This document shows, in pieces, positions 49,977-57,860 of a DNA stretch of 64,000 nt. The stretch spans positions 18,487-82,486 of the forward strand of contig CAYHAK010000002.1 of assembly GCA_964354625.1 (NCBI GenBank), read 5' to 3'. The stretch is from DATKKK01 sp964354625 (GTDB taxonomy: Archaea; Thermoproteota; Bathyarchaeia; Bathyarchaeales; Bathycorpusculaceae). Each line of letters starts with the position of its first letter. Positions within the stretch are counted from its first letter, which is position 1. The position numbers and the translations under genes are program-made. The notes under the pieces are model-generated. The model did not search any database, was not told where the DNA came from, and was given only the letters and a program-made list of their open reading frames with translations.

Positions 49977-50089
49977 ACTGAACAAAGCGCAATTCCCTCA
50001 TCCTTTTTCTTTTGCGTTCCTACCAGCGGTTACAGTCCTCTGGGCAGGCGACAGCGCAATGCGGAACCGAAGCTGCTTGTCCGAAAAGC

Positions 50090-50097
50090 CTTAAATT
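50090..50097 (+). promoter_or_regulatory. TATA-like box of tRNA-Val
   Basis: CTTAAATT lies about 28 bases before the tRNA 5' end at 50122, the normal archaeal spacing. Confidence 0.5.
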
Positions 50098-50121
50098 CAC
50101 TCATATTAACGGAAATAGAGA

Positions 50122-50196
50122 GGGCCGGTCGTCTAGCTTGGTTAGGACATTGGCTTTACGAGCCAAAGGTCGCCGGTTCAAGTCCGGTCCGGCCCA
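50122..50196 (+). tRNA. tRNA-Val (anticodon TAC)
   Basis: A complete 75-base cloverleaf: acceptor GGGCCGG/CCGGCCC with A73, anticodon arm TTGGC-TTTACGA-GCCAA (T33, TAC, A37), T-arm GCCGG-TTCAAGT-CCGGT. No CCA encoded. A truncated copy lies about 1 kb upstream on the same strand. Confidence 0.95.
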
Positions 50197-50211
50197 CTCC
50201 TATTTGGGTTC

Positions 50212-50220
50212 CGCGCGCGC
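50212..50220. repeat. Alternating GC tract
   Basis: CGCGCGCGC 15 bases after the tRNA-Val 3' end and at the end of the coiled-coil pseudogene. Confidence 0.8.
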
Positions 50221-50735
50221 TCGGGCTTGACGCACTCTCTGATCTTGCCTTTTCTTTCGTTAAGACAATTGATATTGACTTCCAGGCTCACCTTCAAATC
50301 CTTGAGGGCTCGGGTTTCCTTCGACAATTTCCGGCATCGAGCAACACTCTTGACGTCCGTCCAAAGCGCCGGTCCCTCCTTGGCCTCAACGCGCCCTATC
50401 TTCCTAAGAATCGCAGGAGTATATCTCTTCGTGTTTAACCCTGCAACCTCATTTTGAAGCCAGAGTCTCTTCTCTTCCAACTCTGTTTTGACCAGTCAGT
50501 TGTTCGGCCTCTGCTTGTTCCTTTTGAGATTCCTCAGAAAGCATTTCCTTCGCATCCTAAAGATCTTCTGGTTCCTTCTTTACCTGGGCTATCTCGGCAT
50601 CTAAAACTACAATACGCTGGCGTCTGTCAATGACCGCCTTATCTGCTTCGACTAGGTACTGTCTGATTGCCTCGTAAATTTGGCTCTGGCTCCGATATTT
50701 CTCTCTGATTTCCACAGACTCGTGTTCTTTCTTAG
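50212..50735 (-). pseudogene. Coiled-coil protein gene, decayed
   Basis: The minus strand reads HESVEIREKYRSQSQIYEAI, RQYLVEADKAVIDRRQRIVV and LDAEIAQVKKEPEDL, then a TAG, DAKEMLSEESQKEQAEAEQL, and after a frame change near 50500 LVKTELEEKRLWLQNEVAG on to CVKPERA, where a GC tract (50212-50220) occurs. It was a long helical coiled-coil protein. The stop and frame change mark it as broken; family unknown. Confidence 0.6.
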
Positions 50736-50776
50736 ATCTTCAAGTATCGCATTCACTATTTTCAATCCTGTACCAT

Positions 50777-50785
50777 CGCGCGCGC
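50777..50785. repeat. GC tract at the broken start of the EamA gene
   Basis: CGCGCGCGC directly before PVLIFFWG. Confidence 0.85.
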
Positions 50786-50819
50786 CCGTGCTCATCTTCT
50801 TTTGGGGCAGCTCCTTCGT

Positions 50820-50831
50820 TAGCGCGCGCTA
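50820..50831. repeat. TAGCGCGCGCTA inside the EamA gene
   Basis: The 12-base palindrome sits in place of the loop and helix start between SSFV and PVAIA. Confidence 0.85.
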
Positions 50832-51614
50832 CCCAGTAGCCATTGCCACTTTCCGCTTTCTCCTAGCAGGTATCCTCTTTACCATGACCCTTCTCTTCAG
50901 AAAAGCCAGCAAAAAGGCTATGATCTTCTCATTCGCAAACGAGACATCCCGACTGTGATAGTGCTCGCGCTGACTGGAGTCACCCTGTTCTTCACCGGCC
51001 AGTACACAGGCATCAGCATGGCAGGAGCCTCAATCGCCGCCATCCTTGTGTGCCTAATCTCGCCAATCCTTATCACGACGCTTTCAGTCAAGCTGCTAAA
51101 AGAATGCCTTGCGAAAGCGCAGATGCTAGGCATCGCGATAGCGGCAACAGGCACCTTCACCGTCATCACAGGCGGAACATTGAGCATTCAGCACGGCGAG
51201 AGCTTCTTCCTCGGCAGCCTAATCCTGCTTTCCACGCCTCTTCTGTGGGCAACATACAGCTTGATGGGAAAGAGGATAATGAAGACATACGAAGCCTTCT
51301 TGGTGGTTGCCTACGTGAACATCCTAGGTGGGCTATTCCTAATCCCGCTCTCTTTGGCTGAACACTCTGTGCACCTAATACTGGCCATCAGCCTCAACGG
51401 TTGGCTATCCATCCTCTTCCTATCAACAACCTGCTCACTGCTAGGCTACTACATATGGTTCCACGTACTCGACCACGCAAACGCCTCCGCAGTCAGTTCA
51501 TTCCTCTTCGCCGAACCGCTAATCACGGTAGCCTTCGCCACATATTCGCAGGCGAAACCGCCAACCCCTACATAATTGCAGGCGGATTCCTCATTCTCGC
51601 AGGAGTCCACCTGG

Positions 51615-52409
51615 TCACAACAAAGCGAAGAGACTCGAGTCCTCACCAAAAAACTCCAGAAGCCTACGCGGACTGAACACGCTGAAAACAGCATAAGACA
51701 AGCACCTGCCAAGCCTAGGAATCAAGCCTGCAGCGTCAGTTCCAAGCTTGCACACTATCGCGTGCTCAAACAATCCCAACGGTTCAATGTCAACCACGTC
51801 ACGTTGGAAGCCGGTTCTGTCAACAGCCGACCTGACTTCGCTCTGAGGCGCTCCCAAAACCACCAGCCTGTCCAAGAAGGAATCAGTCCAACTGCGAAAC
51901 TTGCTCAGCTGCGTTTCCGCCAAAACTGCCTCCATCTGGTCCTTTTCCCTGTTTGAGTTCGAGATTTTGACTGTCAAAGGCAGGTTATCACAGAAACCGA
52001 AGAGCTCAATGAGTTTCCTGAGAGCGATTTTCCTTCCATCCCCCAACTGAGCCTGCAAAGCCGGCAGAGAAATCACAGCATCGACAGTGCTCGGTTCGAA
52101 CACGCCGACATCCAAGCTGACTGCGTCCCTGCTCTTGTCCAGCGAGACTAGTCTTCCCTTAATCGTCGAGAGCTTCTCCACATCCGCGAGGCCCACGGGG
52201 CACAACCCTATCTCCTTGCTCAGATAGTGCAACGCCGCCTTTTCATCTTCACCGGAAAGGCTTATTCGAATCCATCCTCGGGAAGTAGCACCGTCAATCT
52301 TGAATTCCGCTTTCAAGCCTTCAAGCTTGGTCTTCAACAGTCTGTCAGCCTTTTTCAGCTGAGAATCGCTGTGGGCCTTGGCCAGCAACGTCACGGCAGG
52401 CATCTGCAA
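51615..52409 (-). CDS. DUF2110 family archaeal protein
   Basis: A 264-residue soluble protein matching DUF2110, an archaeal family next to the TFE gene in many genomes. Visible: TLLAKAHSDSQLKKADRLLK, GWIRISLSGEDEKAALHYL, ALQAQLGDGRKIALRKLIEL, DIEPLGLFEHAIVCKLGTDA and GLIPRLGRC. The ATG at 52403 (MPAVTLLAK) is the likely start; an earlier ATG at 52409 is two codons upstream. Last gene of the TFE operon. Its final codons overlap the decayed EamA gene on the other strand. Function unknown; conserved context suggests RNA or transcription. Confidence 0.78.
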   Translation of the reverse strand: MQMPAVTLLAKAHSDSQLKKADRLLKTKLEGLKAEFKIDGATSRGWIRISLSGEDEKAALHYLSKEIGLCPVGLADVEKLSTIKGRLVSLDKSRDAVSLDVGVFEPSTVDAVISLPALQAQLGDGRKIALRKLIELFGFCDNLPLTVKISNSNREKDQMEAVLAETQLSKFRSWTDSFLDRLVVLGAPQSEVRSAVDRTGFQRDVVDIEPLGLFEHAIVCKLGTDAAGLIPRLGRCLSYAVFSVFSPRRLLEFFGEDSSLFALL

Positions 52410-52933
52410 TCACCAATTATCGTCAGCATTTCTGCGTGTAGTCGTCGTATCTTTTCAGCGGCAGCAGGAGGCAACTCCTTCGAAAAAGCTTCAATCGTCC
52501 TTTCTATAGGCACTCGTTTCGAGCCCTCAATAAGCTTGTCAGCGTAAGAGACTATTTTTTCCTCAAGTGTTTCTGGCATGTAGACGTCTTTTGGCCAGCC
52601 TAGCTTTCTGGCTTCCTTGGCGGTTATTCCGCCGCCGACGTGCCTTTTGATTATTGAAACAACTGGGTCTGGCAGGTTCAGCGATCTGGCGATTTCTGCG
52701 CCTGCCACTGCGTGGTGAACGCTGTGGGTCTTGGAACGTCCAATGTCGTGCAACAAGGCGCCTATTTCGACAAGCTTCACGTCAACGTTCAGTCCCTTGT
52801 CCTTGCAGGCCTGCGCGATCTCAACCGCAAGCCCAGAAACAGCCTCAACATGCCTTATTACGTTGTCTCGACAACCACTGTCGCGGAGAAGCTGCAGTGC
52901 CTGCTCACGTGTTGGGAGCCTTTCACTCACCAA
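52391..52933 (-). CDS. HD-domain phosphohydrolase (TIGR00295-type)
   Basis: A 180-residue metal-dependent phosphohydrolase: RHVEAVSGLAVEIA (first His), GALLHDIGRSKTHSVHHAVA (HD pair), VSIIKRHVGGGITAKEARKL and KIVSYADKLIEGSK (last Asp). The family is archaeal, probably acting on a nucleotide or cyclic nucleotide. GTG/ATG start overlaps the TFE gene by 11 bases, and its end overlaps the DUF2110 gene by 19. Confidence 0.88.
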   Translation of the reverse strand: MVSERLPTREQALQLLRDSGCRDNVIRHVEAVSGLAVEIAQACKDKGLNVDVKLVEIGALLHDIGRSKTHSVHHAVAGAEIARSLNLPDPVVSIIKRHVGGGITAKEARKLGWPKDVYMPETLEEKIVSYADKLIEGSKRVPIERTIEAFSKELPPAAAEKIRRLHAEMLTIIGDCRCLP

Positions 52934-53474
52934 GCTCCTTCCTTAGAGTTTCAACCTTCTTCGTCAATGCCTGAGGAATCTTGTCGTTGTCATAATGCAT
53001 CAAAGGCTTGTTGCACGTTGAGCAGCGGAAAACAAGTTCAACCGCATCCTCAAACGGCACGCGCTTACAGCCTGCCGTGTAACAAAAGAAAAAATCATGA
53101 TTCTTCTCAAATTCCAGCCTTGTGTTGAGCTTTTCAAGAACTCGGCGTTTCTGGCTCACTATGAAGCCTTCCAGCTGGTCTGGCTGCAGTTTCCAGTGGA
53201 ATATGAACCAGCCAGTCTTGGGGTCACGTGTCCTCCTCAGGCTGACAAGCGAATGGTCATAAAACCTGTAGAGAATTTTGCGAACAAAATTCAGCCTTAT
53301 GCTCGTCTTGTTCGCAAGCTCATCATCCGTTGTCTCTTCCGCATTCTTCAGAATTTCGATTAGTTTCACAGCGTCTTCCTCACCTAGAGCCGTGGCAACC
53401 CTTACTAGAGTCGCGTCTTCCAAACTCGATAACATGGCAACCCTTTTGTCCAGATGGTGAACAGTGTTCTCCAA
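52923..53474 (-). CDS. tfe: Transcription factor E, alpha subunit
   Basis: A 183-residue archaeal TFE (TFIIE-alpha homologue), which helps open the promoter with RNA polymerase. The N-terminal winged helix (LIEILKNAEETTDDELANKT, RLNFVRKILYRFYDHSLVSL) is followed by a linker and a C-terminal zinc ribbon (FFCYTAGCKRVPFE ... FRCSTCNKPL). The start is TTG 53474 or ATG 53435; a TATA-like TATTTAAAC about 25 bases before 53474 makes a leaderless TTG start possible. Upstream neighbour is trm56 with a 51-base gap holding that promoter. Confidence 0.92.
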   Translation of the reverse strand: MENTVHHLDKRVAMLSSLEDATLVRVATALGEEDAVKLIEILKNAEETTDDELANKTSIRLNFVRKILYRFYDHSLVSLRRTRDPKTGWFIFHWKLQPDQLEGFIVSQKRRVLEKLNTRLEFEKNHDFFFCYTAGCKRVPFEDAVELVFRCSTCNKPLMHYDNDKIPQALTKKVETLRKELGE

Positions 53475-53525
53475 TATATACTTATGAACCTTAGTTTAAA
53501 TACTATTTGCAAATCTGGCTCAGAA

Positions 53526-54071
53526 CTAATGATGGCCAACCACTTTCTTGCCTCTTTTCTGCGGAACTATCATCACCTTGGCGCCGTCAAAGCCCTTTGC
53601 CAACGTCTTTCCATCGAAATACCGGTCTAGGAAAACGGCCAAACTTGCGCACTCCGAATGAGGCTGATTGCCGACGGCCACGTTGAAATCGGACACTCCT
53701 TCGTGGTAGAATTCCCCAGGGACTTTCTGGCTTCCAACAATGACAAGAACATCCCTTCCAGAATCTCTGATCCTGCGCAGGACGTCGCTCTTTTGGATGT
53801 TCTCACCATAAGCCGTGAGATGAACAACTACTCCGCCCTTTTCCTTCCAATTCTTGACGGCTTGCCTCCAGCCGGTTCCCATCTCGAAGAAGAACGGTCC
53901 TCCCCAGTTTTCCGTGATCTTGTCAACGGTTTCCTTGATCTTTCTGTCTTCCGTGTCTGAAAGTATGACGCCTGAAGCGCCTAGGGCTCGTGCGGCAAGA
54001 GCCACGTGCGTAGTGAGCCTCGTGTCCCGCTGTGGCCTGTGGCCCCATCTCAGCACGGCGATCTTAGGCAC
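53526..54071 (-). CDS. trm56: tRNA (cytidine-56 2'-O)-methyltransferase
   Basis: A 181-residue SPOUT methyltransferase specific to archaea, which methylates C56 in the T-loop. Signatures: VLRWGHRPQRDTRLTTHVAL at the N-terminus, DVLVIVGSQKVPGEFYHEGV (SAM knot) and VGNQPHSECASLAVFLDRYF. ATG start overlaps the HflX gene by eight bases. Confidence 0.93.
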   Translation of the reverse strand: MPKIAVLRWGHRPQRDTRLTTHVALAARALGASGVILSDTEDRKIKETVDKITENWGGPFFFEMGTGWRQAVKNWKEKGGVVVHLTAYGENIQKSDVLRRIRDSGRDVLVIVGSQKVPGEFYHEGVSDFNVAVGNQPHSECASLAVFLDRYFDGKTLAKGFDGAKVMIVPQKRGKKVVGHH

Positions 54072-55344
54072 GTTTCTCGTCTCGGCTTACGTTCTCGAGT
54101 TTTCCGTGGAAGCCTTCTACTCGGCTTCTTATTTTCTCTGCAAGCGATGGGCTGGCCTCAAGAACCACGTGAGCGGCGTTCTCGCCGTACTTCAACGATT
54201 TGACGTCAGCAGCCTTGAAGAGCCACGAGATGAATGACATAGTTTCATTCGTCAGCGGAATCGTGAATGAAGCTTCAACATAGTTGCTGAGCGTCTTCAA
54301 TATCTCATTCCTGAGCGTGTCGAGGTTGGTCTTGTTCAGAGCCGAAATAGGCACAGGGTTCATTGTTTCTTGCTCCAGCTTCGCCAGTTTCTGCCTGATT
54401 TCGGCCTCCGACAGCAGGTCGATCTTGTTCAGAACCGTTATCACCGGAACGCCTGACGCTCCAATGCGCTCTATCGTTTCCAGGCAGGTTGTAAGCTTCT
54501 TCTCTATGAGATTCAATGGTTCGCTTACGTCCAGCATCAGCAATATCAGGTCTGAGTAAATAGTCTCTTCTAGAGTTGACTGGAAGGCCTCTATCAGCAT
54601 CAGCGGCAATCGGTCGATGAAACCCACGGTATCGGTGAGCAGGAATTTCTTCTTCGATATTTCGATCATTCTCGTTGTAGTGGACAGCGTCGTAAACAGC
54701 GCCGTGTCCACGGGCACGTGCTCTTCAGTAAGAGCGTTGAAGAGAGAGCTCTTCCCGGCCTTCGTATATCCTGCCAAGGAGACTTGTGAAAGCTCCAGTT
54801 CTGTTCTCCTTTCACGGTGGAGGACGCGGCTTGCTCGAGTTCTTCCCAGTTTTCGGCGAATGGCGTGGATTTCTTTCTTGACGCTTTCATGGTACACATC
54901 GGCTTCGTAGGCGCCAAGGCCCATGAAGCCAGGTTGTTCTCCTTTCTTGGCGAGTCTTACCCTTTCCTTGGCCTGTGCCAGGTCATATCTGAGTCTTGCC
55001 AGCCTGATTTGCTGCTGGGCCTCCGTGGTTGTGGCTCTCTGCGTGAAAATCTCGAGGATGAGTTGAAAGCGGTCGATTATCTCGACGTTTGTGGCCTTAG
55101 CCAAGTTGTAGGCCTGAACGGGGCTTAGTGGATTGTCGAAAATCACCTTCTGAGCCTCAGTCTCCTTGACAAGCTGTGCGAGCTCCTCAACCTTGCCTGC
55201 GCCTATCTGGTAGCGAGCGTCGGGCACGCGTGTTTGCTCCATTTTGCCTACGACTGTGTATCTCGCAGATTGTGCGAGGTTGTTGAGTTCTTCCATGCTC
55301 GAAGGTTCAATGTTCCTGCGGCGCTGGACTATGATGGCTTTCGT
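54064..55344 (-). CDS. hflX: HflX-type ribosome-associated GTPase
   Basis: A GTPase that splits or rescues ribosomes. G1 LAGYTKAGKSSLFNAL, G3 LLTDTVGFIDRLP, G4 TVLNKIDLL, and the HflX domain IGAGKVEELAQLVKE, FDNPLSPVQAYNLAKATNVE, RTELELSQVSLAGY. The first canonical start is ATG 55296, but family sequence continues upstream in frame (KAIIVQRRRNIEPSS), reaching an ACG at 55344 that replaces the expected ATG, with GAGGAG eight bases before it. So start by ACG, a mutated start or a read error are the options. It overlaps the mbf1 end by 16 bases and trm56 by 8. Confidence 0.92.
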   Translation of the reverse strand, partial: TKAIIVQRRRNIEPSSMEELNNLAQSARYTVVGKMEQTRVPDARYQIGAGKVEELAQLVKETEAQKVIFDNPLSPVQAYNLAKATNVEIIDRFQLILEIFTQRATTTEAQQQIRLARLRYDLAQAKERVRLAKKGEQPGFMGLGAYEADVYHESVKKEIHAIRRKLGRTRASRVLHRERRTELELSQVSLAGYTKAGKSSLFNALTEEHVPVDTALFTTLSTTTRMIEISKKKFLLTDTVGFIDRLPLMLIEAFQSTLEETIYSDLILLMLDVSEPLNLIEKKLTTCLETIERIGASGVPVITVLNKIDLLSEAEIRQKLAKLEQETMNPVPISALNKTNLDTLRNEILKTLSNYVEASFTIPLTNETMSFISWLFKAADVKSLKYGENAAHVVLEASPSLAEKIRSRVEGFHGKLENVSRDEKRA

Positions 55345-55877
55345 GCCTTCGTCTCCTCTTTCTTTTTGCCTTTGCCGTTGATCTGGATCAGGTCCCCAAG
55401 GGTCAATTCCCGGCTTTCCGTCCTCGGAATCTCTATTTTTGGCTCTTTCTCATCTGAGGCTGGAACGATGAGCTTGATCTTGAGAATGTGTTCCAGCTTG
55501 GTGGCAAGCTTGTTGTCAGGCGTCATCTTTTCCGTTTCAATCTTCCTTAGAAGCGAAACCTTCTCGTTCAGTTTCTTGCCCAAATCCTCATGTGAAAGGC
55601 CGACCTTTTCTCTGGCCTGCCTGATCTTGTCGCCGTAGCCCTCAACAAGCTCGATGGATGTGTCAACTGTTGCCTTAGGCGGCTTCCTGACTTGGAAGGC
55701 CAATGGTGGGCGTGTTCCCTTCGCCAGCGGCACGGTTGGCTTCTGCTTGGGTTCTTCGTAGATGATCGTTCCGTGTTTTGAGCATTCATGGCATACCGTG
55801 AGCTTGGCGCCTTCTATCAAGGCTCTCATAGGCTCACCGTAGATCTTGTGCCCGCAAACCTCACATCGCAACGTCAA
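55329..55877 (-). CDS. mbf1: Multiprotein bridging factor 1
   Basis: A 182-residue archaeal Mbf1: an N-terminal zinc ribbon (CEVCGHKIYGEPM ... TVCHECSKHG), a variable linker and a Cro/C1-type helix-turn-helix (GDKIRQAREKVGLSHEDLGK, SLLRKIETEKMTPDNKLATK). It links regulators or the ribosome to the basal machinery. TTG start at 55877. First gene of the mbf1-hflX-trm56-tfe-HD-DUF2110 run; its tail is basic (KGKKKEETKARKPS). Confidence 0.93.
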   Translation of the reverse strand: MTLRCEVCGHKIYGEPMRALIEGAKLTVCHECSKHGTIIYEEPKQKPTVPLAKGTRPPLAFQVRKPPKATVDTSIELVEGYGDKIRQAREKVGLSHEDLGKKLNEKVSLLRKIETEKMTPDNKLATKLEHILKIKLIVPASDEKEPKIEIPRTESRELTLGDLIQINGKGKKKEETKARKPS

Positions 55878-55950
55878 CGCACCTGAACTGCTTTATTAAT
55901 TCCGCTCGTGTTTATAGTTGTCGAAAAACAACGTTGCACTTTGACGGTGT

Positions 55951-56418
55951 GTGAGATTGGACGACGCTCTCAGAAGGATAAGAGGCACGGCGGATTACCA
56001 GTTCGGAAAAGGCGTGGGCGCCAAGTTGTTCCCGGAAGATGTGAAAATCCTCTATTCTAGAAACACAGGCAGAATCCGCTATGTGCTGTTAGGCAATGAG
56101 CGGCTTACCACGTTGCGTCCCACAGACGGCCTGTTCTCTTTGAGCCTCGTAGGCGCCAAACGCATAGTAGAACACGCCGAATGCACCGTCACTATCAAGA
56201 ACGACGTTTCAAAGTTCATCGCCGAGGGCGGAGACGTGTTCGCGGCCCACATTGTCAGGGTTGACGATTGTGTGCGTGCGAGGGATGAGGTCATTGTGGC
56301 TGACGAGGAGGGCAGCGTCTTGGCGGTTGGCTATGCGTTGCTGTCAGCTGAAGAGATGAAGGCCTTCAGGCGCGGCGTAGCCGTGAAAGTAAGGCGAGGC
56401 AACGCCGAGGAAAGCTAG
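55951..56418 (+). CDS. PUA-domain RNA-binding protein
   Basis: A 155-residue protein with an N-terminal alpha/beta part (LDDALRRIRGTADYQFGKGV, LYSRNTGRIRYVLLGNERLT, a pre-PUA-like region) and a C-terminal PUA domain (FIAEGGDVFAAHIVRVDD, DEVIVADEEGSVLAVGYALL, VAVKVRRG). It resembles stand-alone archaeal relatives of archaeosine tRNA-guanine transglycosylase. GTG start. Divergent from mbf1; 47 bases before the NAC gene. Confidence 0.85.
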   Translation: MRLDDALRRIRGTADYQFGKGVGAKLFPEDVKILYSRNTGRIRYVLLGNERLTTLRPTDGLFSLSLVGAKRIVEHAECTVTIKNDVSKFIAEGGDVFAAHIVRVDDCVRARDEVIVADEEGSVLAVGYALLSAEEMKAFRRGVAVKVRRGNAEES

Positions 56419-56465
56419 ATTTATCAAGCCTGCCAAGATAGTGTTGAGTGTACAAGGTGATTTCA

Positions 56466-56813
56466 TTGCGGAGAGGCATAAATCCACGTGAAGCAAGACG
56501 CATGATGCAGCGTATGGGCATGAACATGGACGCCGTTGATGATGTCCAAGAAGTCGTCATCAAAACGCCTATTAGGGAAATTGTCATTGAGAAACCCGAA
56601 GTGGCTATACTGCAGGTGCAGGGACAGAGAATCTATCAAGTCGCAGGCGGAAAAGTCAGTGAAAAGGCACCAGAGCGCAAGCCCTCAGCCGTTTCGGAGG
56701 AGGACGTGAGGCTTGTGGCCGACCAGACAAGCAGAAGTGTAGACGAAGCCAGAAAAGCCTTGGAAGAAAGTGGCGGAGACCTCGCAAAAGCCATCCTCCT
56801 TCTCCAATCGTAG
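56466..56813 (+). CDS. nac: Nascent polypeptide-associated complex protein
   Basis: A 115-residue archaeal NAC, which forms a homodimer at the ribosome exit. NAC domain: RRGINPREARRMMQRMGMN, EVVIKTPIREIVIEKPEVAI and GQRIYQVAGGKVSE; UBA domain at the end (EEDVRLVADQTSRSVDEARK, ALEESGGDLAKAILLL). Start set at TTG 56466, with GGTGA five bases upstream and the family-typical N-terminus; a GTG at 56448 is in frame. Confidence 0.93.
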   Translation: MRRGINPREARRMMQRMGMNMDAVDDVQEVVIKTPIREIVIEKPEVAILQVQGQRIYQVAGGKVSEKAPERKPSAVSEEDVRLVADQTSRSVDEARKALEESGGDLAKAILLLQS

Positions 56814-56915
56814 CCCCCCTTTTCAGTCGCCCGCCCGCGCTCGTTCTGACAAAGCGTCCGTTGACTTTAAGTCCACATTGCGCCATATACTGCTGGGCGG
56901 AGGCCAAGTCTGCAA

Positions 56916-57830
56916 GTGTTCGATATCGTCACCATGGGCCACTTTACACTGGATTCGATTTTCCTGCCGGACAGGCGGGCGCCATTTGTTGTTCTGGGAG
57001 GTTCTGCAGCTTATGTCTCCTTTGCTGCTAGACGTCTCGACACGAGGGTGTCAGTCATTTCGAAGGTTGGTGGCGACTTTCCGGAAGCCTACCGGTGGTG
57101 GCTAGAACAAGAAGGCATCGACACGTCAGGAATCGCCAAGGACGACTCAGCACATACCACTCGTTTCGAACTGAAGTATGACAGTCCCCAATCGGAACGG
57201 ATTCTACTGCTGAAGAGCAAGGCGCCGCCGATCACGGTTGACGATTTGCCCGAGTCTCTCAAGGCTGACGCCATACACCTTGCACCCGTCGCAGGCGAAA
57301 TAGCCTACGAGTTGGCTGAACAGGCAAAAGGCCACGCTGACGTATTGTCTCTTGATCCACAGGGACTGTTACGTAATTTCGACGAGACAGGAAACGTCAC
57401 ACTCAAGCCGCTTACAGACAAGCGCATCCTACGTCTTGTTGACATCTACAAATCATCGCAGAGCGAGATTGAGGCGGTGACAGGCCTGTCGGACGTTGCC
57501 TCCGCCATCGAAGCGGTTCACAAGCTCGGCGTCAAAACAGTGATTGTCACGTTAGGCGGCGAGGGTTCAATGGTCTCGGTGGGCGACGCAACCTATAGGG
57601 TTCCAGCCTACAAGCCTGAGAAGATCGTTGACCCGACGGGTGCCGGAGACGCCTTCATGGGAGGCTTTCTGGCTGAATACGTTTATGGCGAGAACTACTT
57701 GCGTTGTGCTTGCGTGGGTTCCGCGTTGGCCTCGCTTGTTGTTGAGGGCATAGGCCCTACGAATTTCGGTGACAAAACAGAAATCTACCGCAGAGCACGC
57801 CTGCTGTATGAAAAGGAAATTAAGGAATGA
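56916..57830 (+). CDS. PfkB-family sugar or nucleoside kinase
   Basis: A 304-residue ribokinase-fold enzyme. N-terminal GGSAAYVSFAARRLDTRVSV substrate loop and C-terminal DPTGAGDAFMGGFLAEYVYG with the catalytic Asp and anion hole, plus VIVTLGGEGSMVSVGDATYR. It phosphorylates a sugar, nucleoside or sugar alcohol; specificity is not visible. GTG start. It overlaps nothing and is followed by the small zinc-type protein 30 bases on. Confidence 0.88.
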   Translation: MFDIVTMGHFTLDSIFLPDRRAPFVVLGGSAAYVSFAARRLDTRVSVISKVGGDFPEAYRWWLEQEGIDTSGIAKDDSAHTTRFELKYDSPQSERILLLKSKAPPITVDDLPESLKADAIHLAPVAGEIAYELAEQAKGHADVLSLDPQGLLRNFDETGNVTLKPLTDKRILRLVDIYKSSQSEIEAVTGLSDVASAIEAVHKLGVKTVIVTLGGEGSMVSVGDATYRVPAYKPEKIVDPTGAGDAFMGGFLAEYVYGENYLRCACVGSALASLVVEGIGPTNFGDKTEIYRRARLLYEKEIKE

Positions 57831-57860
57831 AGTGTACTCTATTGAGCGAGGCATCAAACG

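Larger units (their letters stand above)
50777..51676 (+). pseudogene. EamA/DMT-family transporter, broken in four places
   Basis: A ten-helix drug/metabolite transporter can be read across frames: PVLIFFWGSSFV, then PVAIATFRFLLAGILFTMTL, DIPTVIVLALTGVTLFFTGQ, ISPILITTLSVKLLKE, SLLGYYIWFHVLDHANASAV, LITVAFA and HIFAGETANPYIIAGGFLIL. A GC tract stands where the first residues should be (50777-50785). A second one (50822-50829) replaces about ten residues between FWGSSFV and PVAIATF, keeping the frame. One-base changes near 50925 and 51540 shift the frame. It overlaps the convergent DUF2110 gene by 62 bases. Confidence 0.8.
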
